Positions 42,546 to 54,394 are shown, numbered from the stretch's first letter. The stretch is DNA of 64,000 nt from Symbiodinium kawagutii (GCA_009767595.1 VSDK01024297.1:810043-874042); one strand, 5' to 3'. A program made the numbers and translations. The notes: generated by a model from the sequence alone, not told the origin.

Positions 42546-42963
42546 ATTTCCGGCTCGCGCCCGCAGGCGTAGGCCGATCAAAGTACCGAAGCGCTCAGCT
42601 TGGAGCACGTTGGAAGAGATTGTCACGAAATCAAAAGTGCGTTCAGACATGAGAAAGAAACAAGCCAGCGAAGTGAAGCAGGAGAGCTGGAGACTCTTCC
42701 GGCAAGGGCTTGCCGAGGATAGCACCACGCTTGGCATGACTCAAGCTGAGCGATCCAGGAAGTTGCAGAAGGTCACGGACAAGCTCCTCGCAGACTCGTT
42801 CAGTACGTGGTTGAGTGGCATGACGCTGTTGGAAAACCTCCAGGCGACGAAGGACGAGGCGAAGTCGATGGATTGCATCCACATGATCCACCAGCACCGC
42901 AACCTTGACTACCGGCTTGTTCAGTCTCTGTGCCGCCGCATTTTGCGGAGGTGGAACGCATGA
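42546..42963 (+). CDS. Basic hypothetical protein inside the inserted element
   Basis: The frame is open from 42481 (first part in the repeat array) to a stop at 42963. The non-repeat part reads ARARRRRPIKVPKRSAWSTL, then KSKVRSDMRKKQASEVKQES, and ends RLVQSLCRRILRRWNA. It is Lys/Arg/Gln-rich and probably helical. No family recognised and no acidic transposase triad visible. It could be a relic of an element-encoded DNA-binding protein. No clear start codon lies inside the unique part. Confidence 0.3.
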
Positions 42964-42999
42964 AGATTGCTGGTCCGAGCAAAAAGATTGGCCAGCTTT

Positions 43000-43310
43000 A
43001 TGTGCAGTGTGCTTGAACAGGGAAGTGCAGGAACCATGATCAATTGTAGCAGTTCCCATGCAGACAGTTTGTGATAGCGTCGGAACCATGATTCTGCCAG
43101 TTATAAATTTATTTTGTTACAGCTGTGTGGGTTGAAGCTTGAAATTGTTCAGTATCAGTAGTTCAGAATTGCAATGTGTTTGAGCAGGGACCATGATCAG
43201 TTTGTACCAGTTGCATGTCAGTTTTCAGAGCGTCGGAACCATGATTCTGCCAGTTATGGAACAAGCGTTTTACAGAATGATATTTCATAATTTCCGGCAA
43301 CGTTCGATAT
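43000..43310. repeat. Imperfect 160-bp duplication inside the element
   Basis: AGCGTCGGAACCATGATTCT then GCCAGTTAT occurs at about 43076 and 43232. The preceding ACCATGATCA...CAGTT...GCA also repeats. Two diverged copies, non-coding. Confidence 0.65.
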
Positions 43311-43379
43311 AAAGTTTCCGGAACATTATGTTACGGCTGCATTGCAGCTTGAGATCCGAACCATTTTTCCACTACCGAC

Positions 43380-43960
43380 ACATAATATTTCCACGATTTG
43401 CCGAACCCCGTTCTCACGAGTTTCAGACACGCATTTCCACAAGTTTCCGAATCAGGTTTCCAGGAGTTTCTTACTCATGGGTAGAGAAGTTTTCGAATCA
43501 GATTTCCAGAAGTTTCCACATCATGGGTTTAGGAGTTTCCGACCAATGTTCCCGCCAGTTTCCGAATCAGGTTCTCAGGAGTTTCCGAATCACGTTTCCA
43601 GGAGTTGCCGAATCACATGCCCACCAGTTCCGAATCAAGTATCAGGAATTTCCCAATCACGTTTCCAGGAGTTTCCGAATCACAGCCCCACCAGTTTCCG
43701 AATCAGGTTTTCAGGAGTTTCCAAATCACGAGTCCAGAGGTTTCCGAAACATGGGTACAGGCCTCGAATCACCTTTTTCATGAGTTTCTGAAGCACATGG
43801 CCGAATCAGGAGGAGTTTGTGAATCAGGTTTCCAGGAGTTTCCGAACCACATTCCCGCCAGTTTCCGAATCACGTTTCCAGAAGTTTCCGAATCCCAGTT
43901 TACGAGACACGTTTTCACTAGTTTCCGAATCACGGCCGAATAGTTTCCGAATCTGTTTTT
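43380..43960. repeat. Right subterminal array, AGTTTCCGAATC unit
   Basis: About twenty degenerate units of 24-33 bp, such as CAGGAGTTTCCGAATCACG and CCAGTTTCCGAATCAGG. The array is free of stops in more than one frame, which produces spurious long open frames. Confidence 0.85.
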
Positions 43961-44058
43961 GACCGTATACGCCAGGTAAGACCAGTAACATACCAGTTCC
44001 ATATCATACAAGTTACCATTGGTTATATCCACCAGCTACATGATGCAACCAACGCCAG

Positions 44059-44100
44059 ATTCTGTTGGTGGCCGGACTCATCGAGACTCAGCTCTTCAAG
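44059..44100 (+). CDS. LHC polyprotein exon 7: unit 1, middle helix
   Basis: A 42-nt exon, phase 0 at both ends, after AACGCCAG and before GTGGATGCG. It reads ILLVAGLIETQLFK. With GWLQ from exon 6 this is the second membrane helix of the LHC unit (GWxQ...AGLIETQLF is conserved in the family). Confidence 0.87.
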
Positions 44101-45055
44101 GTGGATGCGCCAACCATCCCTGCCCCGGGTAGTAGGGTTGATGGTTGATGGACAAGAATTGATGTGTTAATCCGTGCTTCTTTTTGGCCACACATCATGA
44201 AGATGTGTGTGTTTTGGGTATTCACTGCGAACCAAGGGAAAACTGAATCACTGCAACCACTAGCATGATGACAGCTGGGGATGACACAGCGCAGATTTTG
44301 CGCCATAAGACAGTTCATCAATCGTCACAGGGGATCCAAATGGAACGACGGGAGTCAATGGGTTTTTTTAGGAGGTATGATCTGGCTGGTGATTTTTTTT
44401 GTGTTTCATTTTTCCTAGTATTGACACATGGTTGGTTGGCTGGTTGACAAACATATTTTCCATGCGATGTTTCCACCACCATCCAGTGATACATAGATAC
44501 ACCAGCAACTCTTGGTAATGGGAGATCCATATCGATCATTATCGATCCACCATCAGCTTCACCACAAATAGCTACCAGCAAAACTTGATGGTTTTTCAAC
44601 GCTGGATCTCCCACTACGGTTTTGGATACTTTGATGACGCCGTATACCCGCAGCAAAATCAGCCAACATCATTCGCCATGATTCAAATTACATTTGTTTG
44701 GCCATGAACTCAACCACCAAGCTGATAATCACGGCTGCTGGTTAATCATCACACTGATCCAACAAGATTCCGTCGCTCGATCATCAGAGTTGTCGATCGA
44801 TCCATCTCATTTTGACTCAATCAACCACCACCATTTATTCAGCGTAACGGTTCAAGCAGATTTTACTCAACATCATGATTCACCAGACAACCAGCGTAGC
44901 TCATGAATTAGATCTATACTAAAGCTAGTGACCATCATGATTCACCAGATAATCATAGTTCATGCTTAACCATCATGTTTCCACAACCAACCGGTCCTTG
45001 AGCATCATGACCAACCTGCTCTGATTCACCCCATGGGTCCTGACCTCGCCGGCAG
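44101..45055 (+). other. LHC polyprotein intron 7
   Basis: GT donor, a G/T-rich start (GGGTTGATGGTTGATGG), a unique block, a family C element (44388-44485), and a C/A-rich 3' third with ATCATGATTCACCAGA repeats (44870-44950). It ends CCTCGCCGGCAG. Confidence 0.65.
44388..44485 (+). mobile_element. Short inverted-repeat element, family C
   Basis: CTGGTGATTTTTTTTGTGTTTCATTTTTCCTAG, then ACACATGGTTGGTTGGCTGG, then GATGTTTCCACCACCATCCAG. Diverged but with the family landmarks. Confidence 0.55.
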
Positions 45056-45136
45056 GACCCGGCCTTGGGTGGCTTCGCCTTCGTCAAGTACGGCGAACCG
45101 GGGCACTAACTGCGGCACCGGCTACTGGGGAAGGAA
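45056..45136 (+). CDS. LHC polyprotein exon 8 (frame broken by 4 nt)
   Basis: After CCGGCAG it reads DPALGGFAFVKYGEPG, then CAC TAA, a stop in that frame. From 45108 a frame two bases off reads NCGTGYWGRK, exactly the continuation expected from the family (KYGEPGNxGTGYWGRK). Removing CACT at 45104-45107 would restore a continuous frame. The exon ends with two bases of Lys before a GC donor, in phase with exon 9. The surplus could be an assembly error, a real frameshift or an excision footprint. Confidence 0.7.
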
Positions 45137-46775
45137 GCCACTCGACGCGGCAACGACAAGGGCCGCCAGGGGCGCATGGATGGGCCGTTTCTGCAAAACA
45201 TGGTTGGTGATGGTGGTGGATGATGGTTGATGATGGTTAGTGATGGTTGATGATGGTTAGTGATGGTTAATGGTGGGTGATGATGGTTAATGATGGTTAA
45301 TGAATGGTGGGTAATGGTGGTTAATGGTGGTTAACGTCAAAGTATTTCAGAACAATGGTTCAACTATTGATATGGTAGTAGCTATTGATCAACAGTGGTT
45401 AAAAATTATGAATAATTGATGATGGTCCAGATGATGATATCAATGATGGCTCAAGCATTATTAAAAGATTTTCTGTGTCATCGTTGGCCATAATTTTGGT
45501 GAAATAATAAATCATGATTTAATGCTGACTAATTGACAACGATGATGATGATGATGATGATGATGAATACTGGTTGATCTTGGGGAATAATGATAGACAA
45601 ATGAGGAATGATATTCGAGAATGGTAAAGACTGGTTGAAAGGAACAATAGTGCTGATGGCTCATATGCTGGAGAACTTTTAGTTGCTGCAGGAGCAGGGG
45701 TGTCACTTTGAGTTGTTTTCAGTAAAAGGTATTCATCAAGAATAACCAACAACAAGCCATTGACAACAACGGCTGGAAATGGTGAAATGATATCTTACAA
45801 GGCTTAAAACCGGTGGATCATGATCACAAGCCAAGGTCATGCTGAGCTATCTTGGTGCCGGGCTCTTGCCAATAAACCAATACCTATGGAGCACGTTCCT
45901 TGTGGAGTTGCACGTTGTGCTGGAAAGTGGAGCACTTGAGGTTCGAAAGTGTGTATACCATAGATGCATCATCATGAACCATGAATCATCATCATGAACC
46001 AGTGATGAAACATGTTTAAGAAGCATTAGTTTTAAACATCATCAACAACTTTTTTTTGGCTCTCATTCTCTTTTACTCGCCATGAACCATCACTACCCAT
46101 CCCTAGCTGTCATTGACGATCAATGGTTGGTTTTCGTTGGATAGTATCCCCTGCTAGTTATCACTTACATCAAGATCAACAATATTGGAGATAACTGTAT
46201 AACCCACTATGGATTTGGTGGCCATCACCCACCTCATTCACCAACTGTTAATTATCAACGATCACCATTCTTGATTGGACATGACCAACTATAATCGAGT
46301 CAACCTGTACATTGTCATAAGTTAACGCATGGCTAACCATGATAATAAACGAACATTATCAATCATGGTGATAATGAATCATAATTGGTTGACAATGGTG
46401 GATAAGTACATGAGCAATTACTATCCGCCAGTGTAAACCATTCTTACCCACTGAGCCGTTCATTGAGCATATCCTCACTACACCAGCCATGTACTACCAG
46501 CCATTCGCCATTAGTTAACCACTAACCATTGCTTAACCACAGGCTGCATCCACTAATTAGCCATGATCAACCACCATTCAACCACTACTTCGCCACTAGT
46601 TAGCCATAGATTAACGATTATTATTCAACCAGTAAAACTAAAATTCACCATAGATTCACCCTTGTTCATCCACTAAAATCACTAAATAATCATAGATTTA
46701 ACCCAATAAATTCACCACCCATCCTGCCCCACCCAACCCTCACCACCAACCGCCGCCGGGGCACCCGGCGCCAAG
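45137..46775 (+). other. LHC polyprotein intron 8
   Basis: GC donor. It starts strongly G/T-rich (GATGGTTGATGATGGTTAGTG, 45205-45330), a GATGAT microsatellite lies at 45540-45566, and the last 400 bases are C/A-rich (GATCAACCACCATTCAACC). It ends GCGCCAAG. A clear complementary-ends case. Confidence 0.7.
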
Positions 46776-46836
46776 GATCCAAGACCCCGCGGAGCGCAAG
46801 TTGAAGCTCACCACCGAGCTGAACAACGGACGCCTC
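46776..46836 (+). CDS. LHC polyprotein exon 9: unit 1, helix C start
   Basis: A 61-nt exon. One base completes Lys, then IQDPAERKLKLTTELNNGRL, phase 0, GT donor (GTCCCC). ELNNGRL is the helix C signature of LHC proteins (ExxNGRxAM), with chlorophyll-ligating Glu and Asn and the ion-pair Arg. Confidence 0.9.
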
Positions 46837-48912
46837 GTCCCCTGGAACCGCGATGCCACCGGTGGTGATCGAGATGGTGATATAGCCATTATGATGTGAT
46901 AGGAACCATTATTAACCATGCCCATGTTGGTTAATAATGGTTAATAGTGGTTCATGATATGGCAAATAACCATTATTAACCATTATTAACCAATATCAAG
47001 CAGTTAACCAACCAACGAGTGGTTAATGGTTAATGAAAAGGGATGGTAACCAACAATTATTAACCATTATTAACCAATACAATATTAACCAATATTAATT
47101 AACCAATGTTGATCATGGTTGATATTATTTGATATGGCAATTATGTTTGATGGATTTGCTTAACATCAGCCATTAGCAGCTATTAACTATGAACTATCAT
47201 CAACTGGTGATGGAGATGGATGGATGTAATGATTATCATGAATCGTTTCTCGATGGAGAATTTTTGGTGATGTTTTGGTTAAATAAATGGTTAAAGATAT
47301 GGTTGAATATTGTGGGCGATGAAATGATTTTGATAGATAATGATGATTAAATGGTGATCGGTTGATATGCTGGTTGACTATCAACTAATGAAATGTGGTT
47401 GATCAACTGGCTTAGTGATCCATGATAAGTCATCATAGTTGATCAAATTGGTGAACAACTGGTTGCGGTAAAGAATAGTCAATAATAGTTCATGGTGGAT
47501 TAACTTGGTGAATATTAACCATGATGAATCATGATTAAGTACTACTGAACATTGCCGATGTTCGCGGACAAGCCTGAGATCTACTGTCAACCATTACCAA
47601 TTTGGACTAGTTACTTCAATCACGATCAACCATTATTTGCTTTACTGTGACCAACTCTGGTCAGCCATTACTTGCCAAGTACACCCGGCATCACCCAAAC
47701 AGAACCATCATTCACCAATATCATTACACTTATATTTGAGGTGAAGCATTCTTGACCATCAAACGATCATGAATTGCCAGGTTGGCATGAGTAATTGTCA
47801 TATCAACAACTATTCCAAAACATTCTTAGTAATCTTGACCAGTCAAAACCACTATCTAACCATTACTAATCAATCGTGAATCACTACTCAACCATCTTAT
47901 TAACCAAATCATTTTCAATTAGTTGTTCACTATTCAACGATTATGTTAACCATCATTTTTAGCCTAATGATAGTTCATTGTACTCTGGGCTTAGAAAGAG
48001 ACAGAAATGAAGATTGACTGGTGCCACCTTGAGCAGATGAATCAGCTGATGCCACTGTTGATGGGTCATTGGGTTGATGGGCACGGTGAGTGATGCTTGA
48101 TCAGCTAGCGGCATCATATTTGACAAGGTTATTTGGTTTGAAGGTGCGGACACCTGGTACATTGTCACACGGTGCATGAACTGGGACACAAATACAAGAG
48201 CAAATGAGCAGATAACACCATGAGCCAATGGTTTGGATCCTGTCATGTCAACCTTGTCGGCCAGTGATTCGAAGCCTCACAATGCAAATTCATCTAGATG
48301 GATGGTGACATGGCAAACAACCATTCTTAACCAATATCAACCATGATCAATTCTTTAAGCATTAATTGTTTATCCAGATCATTTCGAAGGCTCACAATAT
48401 CATGTCCATGCAGCGGTCTGAGGCCTAACCCAAAGCGTAAGGTATTGACCCACAGCCGGTGCTGTTGCATATGGCTTCGTCGTTGGTGCTGGGTAGCGCA
48501 CATGGAGAGGTCTGCGACAGCCAGGTAGAGGTGGCAGCCCCAAATATCACCACAGACAAAGTGGTGACCCATTGCCAAACATAGAATACCATCATTAGTT
48601 AGCCGTAGAATACCATTCATGTTGTCATAATCACCATAGTTAGCTATTGTTGACTTAACCACCATTAATCAGTATCAATCACTACGGGCTATCACTATCA
48701 ACCATTGGTACATATCATGTTTAATCATTATCAACGATTTGTAGCCACTATCAAGCCTGAAAAACCATCATTATCAACCATGTTTGCCCATTACTGTTGG
48801 CTATCCCGTGCATTTTAAAATCAACCATGAATCAACCATTCATCAACTATGAATCCTATAATCAACCCCTAACAACCACCATGAACCACCACCACTCACC
48901 ATGCCCCTCAAG
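46837..48912 (+). other. LHC polyprotein intron 9
   Basis: GT donor; G/T/A-rich (GGTTAATAATGGTTAATAGTGG) start; mixed TTAACCATTATTAACC repeats; a C/A-rich last 250 bases (CAACCATGAATCAACCATTC). A unique block at 47970-48250 and 48380-48560 has short frames on both strands; nothing recognised. Confidence 0.65.
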
Positions 48913-48944
48913 GCGATGGTCGCCATGACAGCCATGCTGATCCA
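48913..48944 (+). CDS. LHC polyprotein exon 10: unit 1, helix C end
   Basis: A 32-nt exon after CCCCTCAAG. It reads AMVAMTAMLI plus CA, then a GA donor (GAGCCTTGG). CA plus the first base of exon 11 gives Gln. It continues NNGRL into the membrane part of helix C. Phase and family both demand the GA boundary; a GC two bases later would break the frame. Confidence 0.82.
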
Positions 48945-49911
48945 GAGCCTTGGGTCTGGCGCCACTAGATTCGGTTCACCATGGGTTAATGGTTGATGAT
49001 GGTCAATGGTGGTTGTTTGATGATGGTTCGTAATGGTTTCTAATGGTGCGTCGTTGATGGTTGTTTTGTCATGGTGAATTGATGATTTATGATGGCTAAT
49101 AATGGTGAGTTGATGGGTAGTTGATGGTTACTTGCTGGTGGATTCATGGTTGATGGATGACTACTAATGGTGAGTTGATGGTTACTAAGCTTGATTAATG
49201 ATCCTTAATGATGGTGAATGATGGTTGGTGATGATTAGCAAATTGATGATGGTTGATTCTGGGGGTTATCAATGGTTCAATTAGGTTAGTTTGGTAAATG
49301 ATGGGTAAGAGTGGTTAGTAATCGTTCCAACCATAGTTCAGTAAGGTTCTACGTAGGATAGCTACCAGACAAACGGTGGATATAACTATAGTTGGATAGG
49401 GAATCTTAACCAACTTAAAACTTGGAAGTACCACTCTGTAGTGGTATCAGGACGGATAGGAGGTGAGAATACCCTTGCGGCCCGACTAGCTCGTCACTAC
49501 TACTGATGGTGAATCCAAATGGTTAATGGTGATGGTTGAGAACGACTAGCTACAAGTGATAAGAGCTAAATATGGTTGATAATTGACAATGCTGAATTGT
49601 GGCTAGCAATTGCTATCATTGTTCGTGTACTGCTTAACTTTGGTTCGTCTCTAAGGTGATTTTCAGTGGTTGCTCGCCTAAATCTAGTGACAACTACTGG
49701 TGAATAGGTAACCAATATCTAGTGGTTATCACTACTAGTGGTTGATAATCAGGTGTCAATCAGGTGTTAGCCAGGTTGAGAATGGTCAACTATGGCAATA
49801 AAGATGTTGAATGTACTAATTATCTTTGGCTGATTTTGGCAGCCGCAGTTTAGGTCTCCAGTTGGCATTGGCCCATGGGAGTGACCCTGGACAACGAAGG
49901 TTGCCAGAACG

Positions 49912-50169
49912 GTGCAAAGGGAGCGTAGCAGGTCAAAGCAGAATGAAGTTGAAGATAAGTCTGTGAAAAAAGGGCCAGCTGCCATCGACGACAAGTACCA
50001 ACTTGTGCGCCAAAGGCGTTTGACCTGGACCCAATACGAAAAAGCAAAATTCATGAACAAATACCGCGACCAAATGTCAAAGAAGGTCGCAAAAACCCTA
50101 TACAGCGCGAAGCCGGTCCAAAAACGGAAGCTTTATGCCGCGGGGGGCTGTGGAAGGCGCAAGGCATGA
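49912..50169 (+). other. Basic open frame in intron 10
   Basis: The frame ends at 50169 and contains KNEVEDK-like and KAKFMNKYRDQMSKKVAKTL, Lys/Arg-rich and probably helical. It resembles the basic protein at 42546 in composition only. It is open upstream without a convincing start. Probably the 3' end of a decayed insertion; family unknown. Confidence 0.22.
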
Positions 50170-51394
50170 AGATGGCTTACCTTGGGCGACGGCGCGGCTT
50201 CCCGACGCTTTAAACAAGCCAGAGGGGAGGCTCGGTACCGACATGCATCATAGATTGTCGGCGGTGCATTTCTGTTTCAACGGGTTTATATTCCCGAAGT
50301 TGGTTACGACATGTTATTAATGTGGAGGTTGGATTCGGGGGAACCCGACATCCGGGGGGGCGTGTTGACGGACGACATGCCCCGGTACGCCATGTATATA
50401 TCCGACATGCTGCCTGGCTCAACATGCCCAGGCCTTGAGCCTGATCCAACACACAGGATCAACACTGCGTGTAGAAACAGAGCTGCCGAGCGCGACAGGT
50501 TGGAACAACATCGGTTTTCGCGGGTTGGTTGGTTGGTTGGTCAGTGAACGCAACTCGTTAGCGGAGGGCTGTTGCGTGAGGCGGCGGTTGATTGGGACAA
50601 CGTGGGATCGCCGGGTTGTGGCTGCTTGGTCTGATAAGTCGGCGTCAGGCCGTTTACTGAAGACGAACCAACAGTTGGGGGCATGTTTACTGCTGGTTTT
50701 CCTAGGGCAAGTGAGTGCTGGTTGGTCGACGGTTTCGGTCGGTTGTTGGGCGGGTCATGCCGATGCCTGGCATGCTGACACCTTATTTTTCGGCATTGAT
50801 CATGTGTAGGGTTTAAGATGACGCAAAAGAGATTCTCAGGACATGTATTTCCCATCAGAGGGGGAAGGAAAACATTTTCGACCTTGAAAAGTTTAGAACT
50901 TTCGCCTGCACATGTCCATTTTCAGGCAGATGCAGTCTTTGAGAGGCACGAACTGACTATATAGACTCTAAAGACTTCAGATGGCACCCACACCTTTGTT
51001 TGAAAAGCAATCTTTGGTGGAGAGTATCTTTTGCAAACCGGGGGCGCCGCTATGTACCCGTGACCACTTCAAATATGAAATGTCAACCAGACAGCCAACT
51101 TTTCGAGAGATTTAGCAACCAACTGACAGTAGCAAATGTCTTCCGGTAAATTTTCCATGGCAATTGAAAATCCGCGCCATAGAGGGATCATTTCCCAGGG
51201 TTTCTCGATAAAACATGGTGATTGTTCTTTGCCGGGGTGCATCCATGGTTTATTTTGCAAACTTATTTATTTAATGGGTCATTTGCCATCAAAAGCACTT
51301 GCAGATGAGTTCCTCGCCAGTGACGTTCCACCGCTCAAAAATCAAATGCCAGAGACGGTGCGAGTTTATTTTTACACGCGTGTAAAAAACGCAG

Positions 51395-51470
51395 ACACAC
51401 ACATACAAAAACACACACACACGCAGACCCACACACACACATATATATATGTATATATATTTACATTTAT
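51395..51470. repeat. CA and TA microsatellites
   Basis: Imperfect ACACAC runs followed by ATATATATGTATATATA. Confidence 0.85.
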
Positions 51471-51905
51471 ATAAGTACATTTTAATTGTATGTTTTTGAC
51501 ATACATTTTTATGTGCCTCGATTTGTTTAAGTATAAAAACACAGAAATTACAGTGATCAATGACTGAATATCATTTTGGATTCCCATACTTACGTATATC
51601 ACCCCTTGCTTTCGCGTTACTGATACGTAGCACCCAAAGTATCATTAGTAGGCATTTGTTCACTATTCACTCACATGACCTAGTTTCACGTTTGAGCATA
51701 CCACTTAATTTGCTACTAGTACTATCTTCGCATCAACAAGCCGTATCTACTTAGTATCCTTTTAGTACTTGTTAGTGGTTTGAAACATCTGTTATTTTCC
51801 CTAGAATAACCAATAGTACTGAAACTTGATTGATACCTGTTAGTACTTAGTCCCATGTATCCCCTTGGTGTTCCTTCGCAGAACTCGCCAGTGGCAGCGC
51901 TGAGG

Positions 51906-51979
51906 AACGGGCTCACGGGTCAGTCCACCATCGAGCAGTTGACCTCCGGTCACATCTCGCCCTTCAACGATGGACAAGG
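51906..51979 (+). CDS. LHC polyprotein exon 11: end of unit 1
   Basis: A 74-nt exon after GCGCTGAG. One base completes Gln, then NGLTGQSTIEQLTSGHISPF, NDGQ plus G, GC donor. xGLTGxxxxEQLxxGHxSPFxDGQG is the C-terminal tail of dinoflagellate LHC units and leads into the linker before the next unit. In phase with exons 10 and 12. Confidence 0.87.
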
Positions 51980-53176
51980 CGCCACGGAGTACCGCGGAGG
52001 CGTCGTGATGATCGGGGCAAGCGCCTACCATGGCGGATGACTGGTTGATAAATAACCATTAATAGGGGGTTTTAGGGATTATAGCCATTAGATTGATGGT
52101 TAAGTGAATTAATTGACTAATGGATGATTGGTTGATGAATGGTTAAGTGAATTGGTTAATGGATGAATGGTTGATAAGTGTGTTGTTTTCCCAGATGATG
52201 GTTCACTAATGGTTACGTCAAGCTGAATTCATGGCGGATTTATGACTGATCCATGGTAAATTTGTGGTTAAGTACAGCTAAGCAACCGGTGGAAATCCCG
52301 AGTTCTTCCTTCCTGTTGTTTATTTCAAGGACCAATTTTTCTGTTCATGTCATTTGAATACTTTATAGATCATAGCCTCTTGTTGAATACTCTGTTCGAT
52401 TGGCATTTTCTGCTTCTTGTGTCGGTATTGTTATTAGCGTTGTTGGCCCCCATCAGGGTTGATTATGTACCTGTTAGCATTCATAGGCACTAAGACCGTC
52501 CATCATCGGTGATTATCTTGGTTACATTTGTCGTCACTCTCCGGAAATTCAACATGGCAACCAAGACCCAATATATGGATTCCATACCTTTCTGGGGCGC
52601 GAGAAAATTTGCCATCATGTTACCGGAGGGTATATCAAACATCATTAAGTACTCCCAATCTAAATGAAACGATTGAGTTCAATGATTGAGTTTGGCTTTC
52701 ACTGGTGCTTGTGTTTTACTGATCACTTCTTGGATAGGTCAAGTCCCCAGCTTTATGGATCATTAATCAGCAAGTTAGCCAGTTGTTAATCAAAACTATA
52801 TTTGTTGGTTGTTAGTTTTCACAACTATTTGATATTTCATATCCATTGGTTCTCACCGGTAGTCATCACCACTAGTTATTTGTCGCTTATTTTAGTGTTG
52901 GCCATAAACCATCAACCAGCGAGTTAAGAATTAGGTAACTATTAATTGGTCAGCGATCATTAATCATCATTGGTCATTAACAATTAATAGTTACCTAATT
53001 GCTCGCTAATTGGCTAATGGTCATTAATGATTAACGATCATTAATAGATACCTAATTGGTCATTAATGATCATTAATCATTGGTCATCAACCATCGTTTA
53101 GATTCGTCGTTGACGACAAGACATTTCGCAGCGTCGCAGAGTCCCGGAAGTGAGCGACGCGACGCGCTGTTCGGAG
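51980..53176 (+). other. LHC polyprotein intron 11
   Basis: GC donor. G/T-rich repeats GATTGGTTGATGAATGGTTAAG (52080-52180), a unique middle, then GTCATTAATGATTAACGATC-type self-complementary repeats (52910-53080). It ends GCTGTTCGGAG. Confidence 0.6.
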
Positions 53177-53248
53177 GTTTCTTCGCACAGTTCGATCCTT
53201 CTCAAGAGTTGGGTGCTTGCCCTCCACTGGGCTACTGGGATCCCTTCG
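53177..53248 (+). CDS. LHC polyprotein exon 12: linker and start of unit 2
   Basis: A 72-nt exon. GT completes Gly, then FFAQFDPSQELGACPPLGYW, DPF plus G, GT donor. ELGAxxPLGxWDPxG starts the second LHC unit and matches EIGACDPLLFWDPIG of unit 1. Fusion through a short linker, without a new leader, proves the polyprotein arrangement. Confidence 0.88.
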
Positions 53249-54358
53249 GTGCCTTGGTGGCATCACTCAGGAGGTCCAAGCAACCAACGGATCCAACAAG
53301 GAATAGCAGTAAGGAATGAGAAGGACAGCCTGTTGATTGGCTGTTTGGTTGGTTGGCCGGTTGGTGGGTCGGTTGGTTGGTTGGTTGGCTAGAACTGATT
53401 GTTTGGTTGGTTGGCTAGTTGGTTGGTTGAATTTCCGCTTGTTTGGTTGATTGGTTGGTAGTTTGGGGTTGGTGCGGTCGGCCATTAAAGTCACTGCGCT
53501 TTTGTGAGCGCGACTTCTGCACTGACCAGACTGACTCCAGAAGATTCATAACAACGAATAGTGGTTAATACGCATGAACAATCATGTTGAAGAATGATAG
53601 CTACGAATACGAATCAATCTGAATCATTGATGCTTGATGGTCCTATCCCTACTAGTCTTGAATGACCACAAATGCTTTGCAAAGTTCTTGATGGTACCCA
53701 CCCATTTCTTGCATAAACCGACCTCTCCAGGCTCCTACAGTGCCGTCCAACCCCCTCCCTGGAAGTCCCCCACCGATGGTTGGAGGATCCCACACTGTGG
53801 AAACCTGAGCTCCAAGCAACCACGACATCAGTGGCTTTGTTGATCAGCTCGTTCAACCGTGTCACTGACTTTGATGAACCATAGTTCATGATGAAATGTA
53901 ATCTGCTTAGTGGTTTCGAACATTATTTGGCGCGCTCCATGCTTTGCCGGGGGTGCGTCAGCGATCCAGTCCGCGTGGTGGTTTCGAACATTTTCGATTT
54001 TCCGCAATAGGTTGGTTGACTGATATTGTTCAGAGGGTGTTATTATTGACCAACCGGTCATGAATTCAACAAGATCAAGCACCCATGATTCCCCAATAGA
54101 TCCCATTGGGTATCCAGATCATTGCTAACTATTGCTGGTAAGTCACCGTTACTGATATGTAATTTCTGGTTGATGGTGCTGAACAAGCCGATGACAACCA
54201 TTTTGCTGGTTATTCACACTGCTGATTCACTGGTTATTTGCTAATTATCGACTAATTAGCTATTCACAGGTTATTGACACGTTTTAACTCAGTATAAACC
54301 CCCATCCATCATCAGTCGCCACTCGTTCGGCTTGCCGCTCCTTGTGAGCCGCGCCCAG
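53249..54358 (+). other. LHC polyprotein intron 12
   Basis: GT donor followed by a striking GGTTGGTTGGCCGGTTGGTGGG tract (53340-53465). A family C element lies at about 53980-54060. The 3' end has CCCCCATCCATCATCAG and stops at GCGCCCAG. Confidence 0.65.
53980..54060 (+). mobile_element. Short inverted-repeat element, family C, diverged
   Basis: GTGGTTTCGAACATTTTCG, then ATAGGTTGGTTGACTGATAT, then TTGACCAACCGG. A GTGGTTTCGAACATTAT fragment also occurs at 53911. Confidence 0.5.
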
Positions 54359-54394
54359 GAATGATGGCCTTCCAGGATGAAGAGAAGTTCCGCT
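54359..54394 (+). CDS. LHC polyprotein exon 13: unit 2, stromal loop
   Basis: A 36-nt exon after GCGCCCAG. GA completes Gly, then MMAFQDEEKFR plus T, GC donor. It replaces YCGGDCTKEDFDRRR of unit 1 and leads into RNRELELKHGR. Unit 2 has an intron here that unit 1 lacks. Confidence 0.82.

Larger units (their letters stand above)
42335..43964. mobile_element. 1.63 kb DNA-transposon-like element with inverted subterminal arrays
   Basis: It is flanked by the 9-bp direct repeat GTATACGCC (42326-42334 and 43965-43973). The left 215 bp carries alternating GGCTCAGAAACT and GATTCAGAAACT units about every 29 bp. The right 570 bp carries many AGTTTCCGAATC units, which are the inverted complement of the left unit with one change. 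The outermost 23 bases of both ends are imperfect inverted repeats ending in AGAAACT/GGAAACT. A 9-bp duplication with long, repetitive inverted ends is typical of Mutator-like elements. No transposase was recognised, so the copy is probably non-autonomous. Confidence 0.7.
40740..44058 (+). other. LHC polyprotein intron 6, with inserted element
   Basis: It starts GCAGCGG, then a G/T/A-rich tandem-like block (ATAGTTAATAATGGTTATAG, 40800-40960), mixed repeats, a family A element (42041), TTTA microsatellite (42222-42305) and the 1.63 kb element with 9-bp direct repeats (42335-43964). It ends CAACCAACGCCAG. Confidence 0.65.
48945..51905 (+). other. LHC polyprotein intron 10 (GA donor)
   Basis: G/T-rich start (GGTTAATGGTTGATGATGG, continuing to about 49330). 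A basic open frame lies at 49850-50167, a unique block at 50170-51400, and CA/TA microsatellites at 51395-51470. The 3' end is less C/A-rich than usual. It ends GCAGCGCTGAG. Confidence 0.65.

Noticed and set aside
43328..43943. Open frames of 112-151 codons rich in SFRI/EFPN repeats
   Set aside because: They arise from the stop-free AGTTTCCGAATC array and exist in three frames at once.
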